The notes under the pieces: generated by a model | Seen by the model: only the letters and a program-made list of their open reading frames with translations | The model's database searches: none | What the model was told of the DNA's origin: nothing | DNA from: Homoserinibacter sp. GY 40078 | GTDB taxonomy: Bacteria; Actinomycetota; Actinomycetes; Actinomycetales; Microbacteriaceae | Direction of reading: 5' to 3' | Assembly (NCBI RefSeq): GCF_008017545.1 | Contig: NZ_VRTZ01000002.1 | Location: forward strand, 558,001-622,000 | DNA: 64,000 nucleotides | Shown here: in pieces, positions 52,435 through 61,017 of the stretch | How positions within the stretch are numbered: position 1 is the first letter of the stretch | How the letters are laid out: each line of letters opens with the position of its first letter | Translations under genes and position numbers: made by a program

Positions 52435-53775
52435 GTGAACTCCGCGAAGTCCTGGATCGTCTTCGCGGGCGCCTCGCTCGCCTATCTCGTGGCGGTGGTG
52501 CAGCGCACCTCGTTCGGGGTGGCGAGCGTCGAGGCGACCGACCGCTTCGCGGTCAACGCCGCAGCGATCTCGATGGTCGCTGTGGTCCAGATCGTCGTGT
52601 ACGCGGCCCTGCAGATCCCGGTCGGAGTGCTCGCGGACCGGGTCGGCCCGTCGCTGCTCATCCTCGTTGGAGCGATCGTCATCGCGGGAGGCCAGGTGAT
52701 GCTCGCGTTCGCGGGCGGAGTCGGCTGGGCGATCGTCGCGCGGATCCTTGTCGGCGCGGGTGACGCCGCGACGTTCGTGAGCGTCATCCGGCTGCTCCCG
52801 GGATGGTTCAGGGGCCCGATCGTCCCGCAGCTATCGCAATGGGTCGGGATGACGGGTCAGCTCGGGCAGGTCGTGTCCACCGTGCCGTTCGCGCTGCTCC
52901 TCCACTCTGTGGGATGGACGCCCGCGTTCCTCGTCGCGGCGATCGGCTCGGGTGTGGCCGCGCTCGTGGCGGCGGTGGCCATCCGCAATGGCGCGCGGCT
53001 CACGACGACCGCAGAACTGATCGTGATCGATCCCGCCGAGATGGGGCTGCGTGCAAGTCTCGGACGCGCTGGGACGCGCCTGGGTTTCTGGGCTCACCTG
53101 CTCGGTGGCACGACGCCCGCGATGCTCGGGATCCTCTGGGGATACCCCTTCCTGACAGCAGGGCTCGGATACGAACCCGCACTGGCCTCGGTGATCTTCT
53201 CGCTGATGGTCGTCGGAACGCTCGTGTCGGGTCCGATTGTCGGACTCGTGGTGTCGCGGGTGCCGACGCGGCGCAGCGATCTCGTGCTGGGCATCACGTG
53301 GACGATGGTCGCGATCTGGACGGCCGTCCTGCTCTGGCCGTCGGCGCCGCCGGTGCCGCTCGTCATGCTGCTGTTCGTCGCGGTGGGAGTCTGCAGTCCG
53401 GCCTCGCTGATCGGTCTCGACGTCGCGCGCACGCTCAACCCCCACCATGCCCATGGCTCGGCGACGGGTGTTGCGAATTCGGGCGGTTTCGTCGGCGGGT
53501 TCCTGGGCATGTTGATCGTCGGAGTCGTGCTCGACCTCGTCGACGAATTGCGCGTCGCAGGGGGAGCGCCCTCGCAGCTCTACAGCCTCGACGGCTTCCG
53601 CGTCGCATTCTTCGCGAGCTTCCTCATCTTCGTCGTGGGGACCGTCGGTGTGGTCTGGACCCGCACGCACACCCGGCGCCGTCTTCTCGAGGAGGAGGGA
53701 ATACAGATAGCCCCTCTGTGGGTTGTACTGTTCCGTGCGCGCGGCCGGAGACGTCGTCCGGATGTGCGACAATGA
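52435..53775 (+). CDS. MFS transporter
   Basis: 446 residues with about 12 membrane helices, a major facilitator superfamily permease. The first cytoplasmic loop carries VGVLADRVGPSLLILVGA, close to the family signature GxLaDrxGrr; VSRVPTRRSDLVLG is its counterpart in the second half. The N-terminus is short, the C-terminus ends in a basic tail (RARGRRRRPDVRQ). Substrate unknown. GTG start with a leaderless-type -10. A small hairpin (AGACCCG/CGGGTCT, 53783-53798) follows the stop. Confidence 0.87.
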   Translation: MNSAKSWIVFAGASLAYLVAVVQRTSFGVASVEATDRFAVNAAAISMVAVVQIVVYAALQIPVGVLADRVGPSLLILVGAIVIAGGQVMLAFAGGVGWAIVARILVGAGDAATFVSVIRLLPGWFRGPIVPQLSQWVGMTGQLGQVVSTVPFALLLHSVGWTPAFLVAAIGSGVAALVAAVAIRNGARLTTTAELIVIDPAEMGLRASLGRAGTRLGFWAHLLGGTTPAMLGILWGYPFLTAGLGYEPALASVIFSLMVVGTLVSGPIVGLVVSRVPTRRSDLVLGITWTMVAIWTAVLLWPSAPPVPLVMLLFVAVGVCSPASLIGLDVARTLNPHHAHGSATGVANSGGFVGGFLGMLIVGVVLDLVDELRVAGGAPSQLYSLDGFRVAFFASFLIFVVGTVGVVWTRTHTRRRLLEEEGIQIAPLWVVLFRARGRRRRPDVRQ

Positions 53776-53907
53776 AGGACGAAGACCCGGTCGGGTCTCC
53801 GCGCCAGTGATTCCCACTCACCCCCGTGAGCAGGAAGGAGCGCGGGGGACTTGACACGGGTCTACGTACTGCCCAGACGTACGTTTCCACCCGAGAAAGG
53901 GGTCAGC

Positions 53908-55314
53908 ATGGCCACCGCCTCGAAGTCCGCGACGAGCGCCACCCCGGAGGGCGCCACCAAGACCCGTGCGAAGACTGCGGCCGGCGCCAAGTCGGCCGGT
54001 ACCAAGTCGTCGGCATCAGAGAAGCCCGCATCAGAGAAGACGGCCGCCGCGACCAAGACGCCTGCGAAGACGAAGGCGTCGAGCCGTTCCGCCGCGAAGA
54101 AGCCGACCTCGAAGGCTGGCCCTGCGACTGCCTCCGACGATGAGGAGGTCGACGAGGAGCTCGAAGCGGAGCCCGCGGAGATCGCCGAAGACGAGGACAG
54201 CGACGACCAGAGCGATTCGGACGACACGGACGCAGACGACGAGTCGCCGTCGGACGAGAAGGAAGACGACGACAAGGACGACGACAAGGACGACTCCGGT
54301 CCGATCACTATCACCGAGCCGCTGCCGACGGGCGCTCTTCGCCTGTCGATGGCTGAGGACGACGACGAGGTCCCGGTCTACTCCGCGACGATCACCGGTG
54401 CCACCGCCGACCCCGTCAAGGACTACCTGAAGCAGATCGGTAAGGTCGCGCTGCTCAACGCTGAGCAGGAGGTCGAGCTCGCGATGCGCATCGAGGCCGG
54501 CCTGTTCGCCGAAGAGAAGCTGTCGCAGATGTCGGACACCGAGAAGCGCTCTCAGCTGGGGCGTGAGCTTGCCTGGGTCGCTCGGGACGGCCAGCGCGCC
54601 AAGAGCCACCTGCTCGGTGCGAACCTGCGTCTCGTGGTTTCGTTGGCGAAGCGCTACACGGGTCGCGGTATGCAGTTCCTCGACCTGATCCAGGAAGGCA
54701 ACCTCGGTCTGATCCGTGCGGTCGAGAAGTTCGACTACACCAAGGGCTTCAAGTTCTCGACGTACGCGACGTGGTGGATCCGCCAGGCGATCACGCGAGC
54801 CATGGCCGACCAGGCACGCACGATCCGTATCCCGGTTCACATGGTCGAGGTCATCAACAAGCTCGCGCGCGTCCAGCGGCAGATGCTGCAGGATCTGGGC
54901 CGCGAGCCCACTCCGGAAGAGCTCTCGCGCGAGCTCGACATGACCCCCGAGAAGGTCATCGAGGTGCAGAAGTACGGCCGCGAGCCGATCTCGCTGCACA
55001 CGCCTCTCGGAGAGGACGGCGACAGCGAGTTCGGTGACCTGATCGAGGACACCGAGGCGGTCGTGCCGGCGGACGCGGTCGGGTTCACGATGCTGCAGAA
55101 GCAGCTCGAATCGCTCCTGGACTCGCTGTCCGAGCGCGAGGCGGGCGTGATCCGTATGCGCTTCGGACTGGGCGACGGCATGCCGAAGACGCTCGATCAG
55201 ATCGGCGACACGTTCGGTGTCACGCGCGAGCGCATCCGTCAGATCGAGTCGAAGACGATGGCGAAGCTGCGTCACCCGTCGCGGTCGCAGTCGCTCCGCG
55301 ACTACCTGGAGTAA
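53908..55314 (+). CDS. rpoD: Primary RNA polymerase sigma factor (RpoD/SigA/HrdB)
   Basis: Housekeeping sigma-70. 468 residues. The first about 140 are Ala/Lys/Thr-rich then strongly acidic ([15 protein letters not shown]), as in actinobacterial SigA. Region 1.2-2 follows, [20 protein letters not shown], with the -10-binding segment [20 protein letters not shown]; region 3 ([12 protein letters not shown]) and region 4 ([20 protein letters not shown]) complete it. The ATG at 53908 has GAAAGGGG upstream. A TTGACA at 53851-53856 lies in the leader, without a convincing -10. Confidence 0.96.
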   Translation: MATASKSATSATPEGATKTRAKTAAGAKSAGTKSSASEKPASEKTAAATKTPAKTKASSRSAAKKPTSKAGPATASDDEEVDEELEAEPAEIAEDEDSDDQSDSDDTDADDESPSDEKEDDDKDDDKDDSGPITITEPLPTGALRLSMAEDDDEVPVYSATITGATADPVKDYLKQIGKVALLNAEQEVELAMRIEAGLFAEEKLSQMSDTEKRSQLGRELAWVARDGQRAKSHLLGANLRLVVSLAKRYTGRGMQFLDLIQEGNLGLIRAVEKFDYTKGFKFSTYATWWIRQAITRAMADQARTIRIPVHMVEVINKLARVQRQMLQDLGREPTPEELSRELDMTPEKVIEVQKYGREPISLHTPLGEDGDSEFGDLIEDTEAVVPADAVGFTMLQKQLESLLDSLSEREAGVIRMRFGLGDGMPKTLDQIGDTFGVTRERIRQIESKTMAKLRHPSRSQSLRDYLE

Positions 55315-55321
55315 GAACCGG

Positions 55322-56038
55322 ATGGCCCACCGCCCCTATCAGGAGCGCAACCGCCCGCGCGTCGTCGAGATCGACGGCGTCTCGTTCGAGCGCATTCCGA
55401 TCAAGACGCACGTCGTTCTTCCTGGCGAGCCGCTGGAGCCGGTGGTCGAGACCTACGGGCTCGAGCACCTGCGCGACGGCGATTGGTTCTTCATGACCGA
55501 GAAGATGGTGGCCGCCTCCCAGGGGCGCGCATACCCCGTCTCGGAGGTCGCGGCGCGTCCGTTGGCGACGTGGCTGTCGAAGCACGTGGTGAAGACTCCG
55601 TGGGGTGTCGGCCTCGGCATCCCGGAGACGATGGAGATGGCGATCCGCGAAGTCGGGACGCCTCGGATCCTCGTCGCTGCCGCGGTCTCGGTCGTCTCGA
55701 AGCTGTTCGGCCGCACCGGCGACTTCTACCGTGTGGCGGGAAAGAAGGCCCGGGGAATCGACGGCCCGGGCTACCCCACGATTCCTCCCTACGACGAGAT
55801 GGTCGTGCTGACGGCGGCGGAGCCGTATCGCGTGAGCGAGCGCATTCGCGAGCTTCTCGCCGGTCACGGGCTCGACGTGCAGGTGCTGCTCGTCGACATC
55901 AACGACCTCGGCGGGAACATCCTCGGATCCACGGTGAGTGCCGACGACGAGAAGCTCGCGGTCCGCGTGCTGAAGGACAATCCGATCGGTCAAGGGCACG
56001 AATCCACGCCGCTCGGCGTCATCCGCCGCGTCGGCTGA
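55322..56038 (+). CDS. CofE-like coenzyme F420-0:L-glutamate ligase family protein
   Basis: 238 residues resembling the F420-0:gamma-glutamyl ligase fold: PIKTHVVLPGEPLEPVVETY, DWFFMTEKMVAASQGRAYP, GPGYPTIPPYDEMVVL and VLLVDINDLGGNILGST, with the metal-binding Asp and Glu residues of the family. It starts 7 nt after rpoD and is probably co-transcribed. No other F420 biosynthesis gene is in the window, and this family also has members in organisms that lack F420, so the acceptor is unknown. Confidence 0.75.
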   Translation: MAHRPYQERNRPRVVEIDGVSFERIPIKTHVVLPGEPLEPVVETYGLEHLRDGDWFFMTEKMVAASQGRAYPVSEVAARPLATWLSKHVVKTPWGVGLGIPETMEMAIREVGTPRILVAAAVSVVSKLFGRTGDFYRVAGKKARGIDGPGYPTIPPYDEMVVLTAAEPYRVSERIRELLAGHGLDVQVLLVDINDLGGNILGSTVSADDEKLAVRVLKDNPIGQGHESTPLGVIRRVG

Positions 56039-56039
56039 C

Positions 56040-57107
56040 TCAGCCCGTGTAGTGCCGGGGGAGTCGGCGCGACGATCGGGCGAGGATCTCGTCGCCGATC
56101 GTTGCGGCCCAGTGCGCCCAGTCCTCCACGGACGGTGCGCCGGCGTGCGGGCCGTACACGACGGCCTCGTCGCCCAGCGCGACGGTCGTGCCTTCGGGGA
56201 TCCGGACGCGGAGAGTGTCGAGTCCGACCTCGAGCACTGCGGCGCGTGACCCTGCGAGCAAGATCTCCGCGCCACGCCCACTCGCACCCAGCACGGACGG
56301 GGGGATGCCGTCCGCTGACCCCACCTCGAGCACCGCGACGTCGCCGTCGACGCCGATGACATCGGCGAACATACTGAGCGTGCCGCGCATGCCGAGGCCT
56401 GGCGCATCGACATCGTCGAACGGCGAGACACCATATGCGGCGATCCCGAAGCGAACGAGGTCGAGTCGCGCCTCCGGGAAGCGGATGCCCGCGGAACTCG
56501 CCGCGAGATGCAGGACCGGGCGACGTTCACCCTCGAGCGGCACGCCCATCTCCCCAGCGATGTCGACGGCAGCCCGGAAGCGGTCGAGAGCGGCTCGGTC
56601 ATCGGCGGGCGACGCATCCGCGAGGTGCGACCAGATCCCCGCGATGCGCACGCGCCCGTGACGTTCCAGATCCAGTGCGGCGCCGACGAGCGCCGGCCAA
56701 TCCTTCGGGTCGGCGCCGTTGCGGTGAAGCCCGGTGTCGATCTTCAGATGTACCTCAGCCGCACGCTCCGCACCTGCAGTTGCGATCCGTTCGAGTTCGC
56801 GGAGGGACGACACACCGAGGTCGACGCGGGAATCGATGGCGGGCCGAAACTCGGTGTCCGCTCCGTGCAGCCAGGCGAACAGCGGCACCTCGATTCCTGC
56901 GTCGCGCACGGCCAGGGCTGCCGGGACATCCAGGACGGCGAGCGAGTCGGCTCCCGCATCGAGACCCGCACGTGCCACGGGCAGAAGCCCATGACCGTAG
57001 GCGTCCGCCTTCACGGCGAACATCGTCCGGGCGGGCGCCGCGAGCGCCGCGAGAGCACTCACGTTCTCCCGGATGGCGTCGAGGTGTACGACGATCCGCG
57101 ACGTCAT
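56040..57107 (-). CDS. Alanine racemase paralogue B: barrel intact, catalytic-Tyr segment missing
   Basis: 355 residues of fold-type III PLP enzyme. The N-terminal barrel is complete: PLP-lysine Lys33 in AVKADAYGHG, HLKIDTGLHRNG, a GIWSHLADAS segment, HLAASSAG and the closing LVRFGIAAYGVSP. In the C-terminal beta domain the segment VSYGxTY, which carries the second catalytic base (Tyr265 of Geobacillus Alr), is deleted: FADVIGV runs directly into DGDVAVLEVGSADGIPP. The GRxxMDQ motif is also gone (VLEVGLDTLRV). On its own this protein should be a poor racemase. Its ATG overlaps the upstream paralogue's stop by 4 nt. See paralogue A: the two look complementary. Confidence 0.85.
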   Translation of the reverse strand: MTSRIVVHLDAIRENVSALAALAAPARTMFAVKADAYGHGLLPVARAGLDAGADSLAVLDVPAALAVRDAGIEVPLFAWLHGADTEFRPAIDSRVDLGVSSLRELERIATAGAERAAEVHLKIDTGLHRNGADPKDWPALVGAALDLERHGRVRIAGIWSHLADASPADDRAALDRFRAAVDIAGEMGVPLEGERRPVLHLAASSAGIRFPEARLDLVRFGIAAYGVSPFDDVDAPGLGMRGTLSMFADVIGVDGDVAVLEVGSADGIPPSVLGASGRGAEILLAGSRAAVLEVGLDTLRVRIPEGTTVALGDEAVVYGPHAGAPSVEDWAHWAATIGDEILARSSRRLPRHYTG

Positions 57108-57772
57108 GCGGCCTCCCGCGAGACGCGTTCGGCGATACCCGAGGTGAGGGCAGGGGCCGAGCGCTCGGTCCACGCGCCCCATTCGAGCGCGGAGGGCGCT
57201 CCACGGGTGGTGTCGCCGAATACCGTGACCTCGTCGCCGACCGTCACCTCTGCGTCGTGACAGTCGAGGACGAACTGATCCATCGCGATCCGGCCGACGA
57301 GCGGATGTCTGTGCCCGCCGATGAACGCCTCTCCGCGGTTGGACGCGAGGCGGGGCACGCCGTCTGCGTATCCGAGACCGACGAGTGCGAGTGTCGTCTC
57401 CGAGGCCGTGCGATACGTGTAGCCGTAGGAGACACCCTCGCCGCCGTTGACCCGCCGAACGGCGATGACCTCACCGACGAGTGTCATCAGAGGGCTGAAG
57501 CCCTCGCGGAGCCCGTAGGTCGCCTCTCCCCACTGGGGGTCGACCGCGATACTGCGGTCGCTGAGGACCTCGCGGAAACCCCACTCTCGGGACCGCGCGG
57601 CTGCAGCCTCGTCACTCACGACAATGCTCGTGACACCATGCGCGAGAGCGATGGGCGCGACGAGCGCGAGGCCGTGACCGTAGGCGTCGGCACGGCCGTC
57701 GAGAAACGGTGGATCGAGCCGGTCGAGATTCTGGATCAGAGCATCGAGATCGATGCGTGCCAGGCGGAGCAA
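57104..57772 (-). CDS. Alanine racemase paralogue A: catalytic-Tyr domain intact, barrel truncated
   Basis: 222 residues from a TTG at 57770-57772; a CTG at 57803-57805 with GGAG upstream would add 11 residues (SERPSAARSG context). Only the first about 85 residues resemble the racemase barrel (ARIDLDALIQNLDRL, RADAYGHG), with Arg27 where the PLP-binding lysine should be; barrel strands from about the third onward, including the DTGxHR motif, are absent. The C-terminal domain is complete: EGVSYGYTYRT with the catalytic tyrosine at 116, GLGYADGVPRLASNRG, GRIAMDQFVLD and GDEVTVFGD. A lone protein could not bind PLP normally. It precedes paralogue B with a 4-nt overlap. Confidence 0.82.
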   Translation of the reverse strand: MLRLARIDLDALIQNLDRLDPPFLDGRADAYGHGLALVAPIALAHGVTSIVVSDEAAAARSREWGFREVLSDRSIAVDPQWGEATYGLREGFSPLMTLVGEVIAVRRVNGGEGVSYGYTYRTASETTLALVGLGYADGVPRLASNRGEAFIGGHRHPLVGRIAMDQFVLDCHDAEVTVGDEVTVFGDTTRGAPSALEWGAWTERSAPALTSGIAERVSREAA

Positions 57773-57797
57773 GCCGGATCGCGCCGCCGACGGTCGT

Positions 57798-58025
57798 TCA
57801 CTCAGCGACAGGCTCCTGGAGCCGGCTGGACTCGTCGTGCCAGTCGAGGGCGGTCTCGATGAGCTTCGGCTTGTACTCCGTGCCGTGGTGCGCGCAGAAC
57901 AGCAGCTCGCCCGAGGCCAGGGTCACACGGACGTAGGCCTGGGCTCCACACATGTCGCACCGGTCGAGGGCACTGAGCGCGGGACGCTCCAGCTCGACGG
58001 TGCCATCACTCGCGATCTGGGACAT
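57798..58025 (-). CDS. DUF3039 family protein
   Basis: 75 residues, actinobacterial family of unknown function. The signature is present: RCDMCGAQAYVRVTL, then GELLFCAHHGTEY, giving a CxxC plus CxHH cluster that probably binds zinc. ATG at 58023-58025 with AAGGAGCAGG upstream. It is the first gene of a minus-strand set with the two racemase paralogues; its stop lies within 25 nt of, or overlaps, the paralogue A start. Confidence 0.85.
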   Translation of the reverse strand: MSQIASDGTVELERPALSALDRCDMCGAQAYVRVTLASGELLFCAHHGTEYKPKLIETALDWHDESSRLQEPVAE

Positions 58026-58198
58026 GGGTCCTGCTCCTTCCCTCGGGTGCGGTTGCGGTGCGTTGGTCCATGTAAGCACGAGCGGTGCGGAGATTCTGGA
58101 TGTGGCGGGGTATTTCGCCCGTGGCGTAGCTGTGCTGACGCCGTGCAGAACCTGGGAAGGCTTGGATGCTGGCGCGGGAATACGTAGTCTCGCTCGTC

Positions 58199-58705
58199 AT
58201 GGGGGAAATCAACTTGACTACATCTGTGCGCCCGAATCGTCGTCAACGACGCACACTGGCATCCGTGGCCATGGCGGCCGTTCTCGTTTCCACGGTCGTG
58301 GCCGGAGGTCCGGCGGTGGCCGCGTCAGAGACTCGAGCGGCCAGTGGATCGGTGGTCAAGGTGGTGAAGGCGGGCAAGCTCTTGTCCATCACGAACACGC
58401 AGCGAGTCGCGCGGGGGCTGAAGCCGCTGAAGGACAGCCCGGCGCTCACACGCGCCGCGTGCGCCTGGGCGCAGAAGCTCGCCGCGAAGCGAACCCTCAA
58501 GCACAGCACGAACGTCACGTCCTATCGCCTCTGGGGTGAGAACGTCGCGTACGGCTACTCGACGTCGGCGTCGGTGACGAACGCCTGGATGAAGTCGCCC
58601 GGGCACCGTGCGAACATCCTCGAGCCTCGCTACACACGCATGGGGGCGTGCTGGGCGAAGTCCTCGAACGGAACAGTTCACTGGGTTCAGCAGTTCGGCG
58701 GCTGA
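58199..58705 (+). CDS. Secreted CAP-domain (SCP/PR1-like) protein
   Basis: About 168 residues with a signal peptide (basic RPNRRQRR, then LASVAMAAVLVSTVVAGG, cleavage near AVAA-S) and a CAP domain: ITNTQRVARGLKPL, WAQKLAAKRTLKHS, the GENVAYGYS motif and AWMKSPGHRANIL. Two cysteines could pair. CAP proteins are extracellular; their biochemical role in bacteria is uncertain. Two starts are possible: the ATG at 58199, 8 nt after TAGTCT (leaderless type), or the TTG at 58214 with GGGGGAA upstream. Confidence 0.85.
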   Translation: MGEINLTTSVRPNRRQRRTLASVAMAAVLVSTVVAGGPAVAASETRAASGSVVKVVKAGKLLSITNTQRVARGLKPLKDSPALTRAACAWAQKLAAKRTLKHSTNVTSYRLWGENVAYGYSTSASVTNAWMKSPGHRANILEPRYTRMGACWAKSSNGTVHWVQQFGG

Positions 58706-58757
58706 GCGTCACTGCGGTGGCGCGGTGTGCCGCACGGCCGGCCGCGGTGGTGCCGGA

Positions 58758-58763
58758 TAGTCT
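58758..58763 (+). promoter_or_regulatory. -10 element of parE (leaderless)
   Basis: TAGTCT, 6 nt before the GTG at 58770. Confidence 0.45.
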
Positions 58764-58769
58764 CGGTCG

Positions 58770-60842
58770 GTGACCGACTACAACGCCCGACATCTCTCCG
58801 TTCTCGAGGGTCTCGAGGCCGTCCGGAAACGACCGGGGATGTACATCGGGTCGACCGATTCCCGGGGTCTGATGCACTGCCTCTGGGAGATCATCGACAA
58901 CTCGGTCGATGAGGCCCTCGCCGGGCACGGCGACAACATCGAGGTCATCCTGCACCCCGACTCGTCGGTGGAGGTGCGCGACCGAGCGCGCGGCATCCCG
59001 GTCGACATCGAGCCGAAGACGGGACTCTCGGGCGTCGAGGTGGTCTTCACCAAGCTTCACGCGGGCGGCAAGTTCGGCTCCGGATCGTATGCAGCGTCCG
59101 GTGGTCTTCATGGCGTCGGCGCATCCGTCGTCAATGCTCTCTCGGAGCGGCTCGACGTCGAGGTCGACAGGGACGGCAAGACATGGGCCATGTCGTTCCA
59201 CCGAGGCGAGCCGGGCATCTTCGCCGACGCGGGGGAGCCGACCCCGGACGCCCCGTTCAGCCCGTTCGTCTCGGGGAGCGAACTGCGCGTCGTCGGCAAG
59301 GTGGCCAAGGGCGTCACCGGCACGCGCATCCGTTATTGGTCCGACCGTCAGATCTTCACCAAGGGTGCGGGTTTCCAGGCGGAGGAACTCATCGGTCGCG
59401 CCCGGCAGACGGCCTTCCTCGTTCCCGGACTCGGCCTCGAAATCCGCGACGAGCGGGGCGAGGAGTCGACGGTCGAGAGCTTCCGCTTCGACGGGGGCAT
59501 CAGCGAGTTCGTGGAGCACCTTGCGCCGGATTCCGGGGTCACCGACATCTGGCGGATCCAGGGCACGGGTTCTTACACCGAGACGGTCCCGGTTCTTCAA
59601 GAGAACGGCCACATGGTTCCGACCGAGTTGTCACGCGAGTGCGAGGTCGATCTCGCCCTGCGCTGGGGGACCGGATACGACACCGTCTTCAAGAGCTTCG
59701 TGAACATCATCGCGACGCCCAAGGGGGGAACTCACCAGACCGGGTTCGAGCAGGGCCTTCTGAAGTTCCTGCGCGCCGAGGTGGAGCGCAATGCTCGCCG
59801 GTTGAAGGCCGGTAACGACAAGCTCGAGAAGGATGACGCCCTCGCGGGCCTCACGGCGGTCCTCACCGTCCGGTTGCCCGAGCCTCAGTTCGAGGGGCAG
59901 ACGAAGGAGGTACTGGGCACGCCCGCTGTGCGAGCGATCGTGTCGAGCGCCGTCGTCAAGGGCCTGCAGGAGCGGTTCGCGAGTACCAAGCGCGATGACA
60001 AGGCGCAGACCTCGCTCGTGCTCGACAAGGTCGTCGCCGAGATGAAGTCCCGAATCTCGGCACGCGCGCACAAGGAGACGCAGCGCCGGAAGAACGCCCT
60101 CGAGAGCTCGTCGCTGCCGGCGAAGCTCGTCGACTGTCGATCGACGGATGTCGCGGACACCGAGCTGTTCATCGTCGAGGGTGATTCGGCACTCGGAACG
60201 GCGAAGCTCGCTCGCGACAGCGAACATCAGGCGCTGCTGCCGATCCGGGGGAAGATCCTCAACGTTCAGAAGGCCTCGGTGGCCGACATGCTGGGCAACG
60301 CGGAGTGCGCCTCGATCATCCAGGTGGTCGGAGCGGGATCGGGGCGTAGCTTCGACATCGACGCCGCACGCTACGGCAAGGTCATCATCATGAGCGACGC
60401 GGACGTCGACGGTGCCCACATCCGGACGCTCCTGCTCACTCTCTTCTTCCGCTACATGCGTCCGATGATCGAGGAAGGTCGGGTCTTCGCGGCTGTCCCT
60501 CCGCTCCACCGGGTGGTCGTCACGAACCCCGGCTCAAAGCCGAACGAGGTGATCTACACCTACTCCGAGCAGGAGCTCACGAATGTCCTCGCGACCATCA
60601 AACGGCAGGGTAAGCGGTACCAGGATCCGATCCAGCGGTACAAGGGCCTCGGTGAGATGGATGCCGATCAGCTGGCGGAGACCACGATGAGCAGAGCGCA
60701 TCGGACCTTGCGGCGGGTGCGGATCGAGGATGCCGACGCGGCGAACCGGGTGTTCGAACTGCTCATGGGCAACGATGTCGCCCCCCGCAAGGAGTTCATC
60801 GTGGCCGGTCAGGGGCTCGACCGGTCGCGCGTGGACGTCTGA
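58770..60842 (+). CDS. parE: DNA topoisomerase subunit B, type IIA (ParE/GyrB-like)
   Basis: ATPase subunit of a type IIA topoisomerase. 690 residues: GHKL ATPase with IIDNSVDEALAGHG, DRARGIPV, GASGG-type lid (SYAASGGLHGVGASVVNAL), transducer with ATPKGGTHQTGFE, and the TOPRIM domain with LFIVEGDSALGTAK and SDADVDGAHIRTLL. Not next to dnaN-recF-gyrA, so it is probably the topoisomerase IV-type subunit rather than GyrB; the parC partner is not in the window. GTG start with a leaderless-type -10. Confidence 0.88.
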   Translation: MTDYNARHLSVLEGLEAVRKRPGMYIGSTDSRGLMHCLWEIIDNSVDEALAGHGDNIEVILHPDSSVEVRDRARGIPVDIEPKTGLSGVEVVFTKLHAGGKFGSGSYAASGGLHGVGASVVNALSERLDVEVDRDGKTWAMSFHRGEPGIFADAGEPTPDAPFSPFVSGSELRVVGKVAKGVTGTRIRYWSDRQIFTKGAGFQAEELIGRARQTAFLVPGLGLEIRDERGEESTVESFRFDGGISEFVEHLAPDSGVTDIWRIQGTGSYTETVPVLQENGHMVPTELSRECEVDLALRWGTGYDTVFKSFVNIIATPKGGTHQTGFEQGLLKFLRAEVERNARRLKAGNDKLEKDDALAGLTAVLTVRLPEPQFEGQTKEVLGTPAVRAIVSSAVVKGLQERFASTKRDDKAQTSLVLDKVVAEMKSRISARAHKETQRRKNALESSSLPAKLVDCRSTDVADTELFIVEGDSALGTAKLARDSEHQALLPIRGKILNVQKASVADMLGNAECASIIQVVGAGSGRSFDIDAARYGKVIIMSDADVDGAHIRTLLLTLFFRYMRPMIEEGRVFAAVPPLHRVVVTNPGSKPNEVIYTYSEQELTNVLATIKRQGKRYQDPIQRYKGLGEMDADQLAETTMSRAHRTLRRVRIEDADAANRVFELLMGNDVAPRKEFIVAGQGLDRSRVDV

Positions 60843-60928
60843 CGAGCGCGAACCTATGTGGGATGTTTCGGCTCTGTAAAAGGTTCATTGCGTATTGAAT
60901 CTTCGCGAGGTTCAGCACACATCGCTCC

Positions 60929-60934
60929 CATAAT
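60929..60934 (+). promoter_or_regulatory. Candidate -10 element of the peptide-binding lipoprotein gene
   Basis: CATAAT, 83 nt upstream of the ATG at 61018, in the least GC-rich part of the 175-nt gap. No clear -35 was found. Confidence 0.3.
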
Positions 60935-61017
60935 CTGTTGCTGCACCTTGAGATCCCCATTTCGGTGATCCCGAATCCGACGACGGCCGAGGCGTGCCGT
61001 CGGCCAAGGGAGGCACT

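Noticed and set aside
53851-53880. TTGACA upstream of rpoD as a complete promoter
   Set aside because: No -10-like hexamer at 16-19 nt spacing; CAGACG and AGACGT are not acceptable. Mentioned only as a -35-like motif.
57104-57772. Racemase paralogue A as a simple pseudogene
   Set aside because: The frame is clean, the C-terminal domain keeps all family motifs and the overlap with paralogue B is precise; a decayed fragment would be expected to carry stops or lost motifs. Still not excluded.
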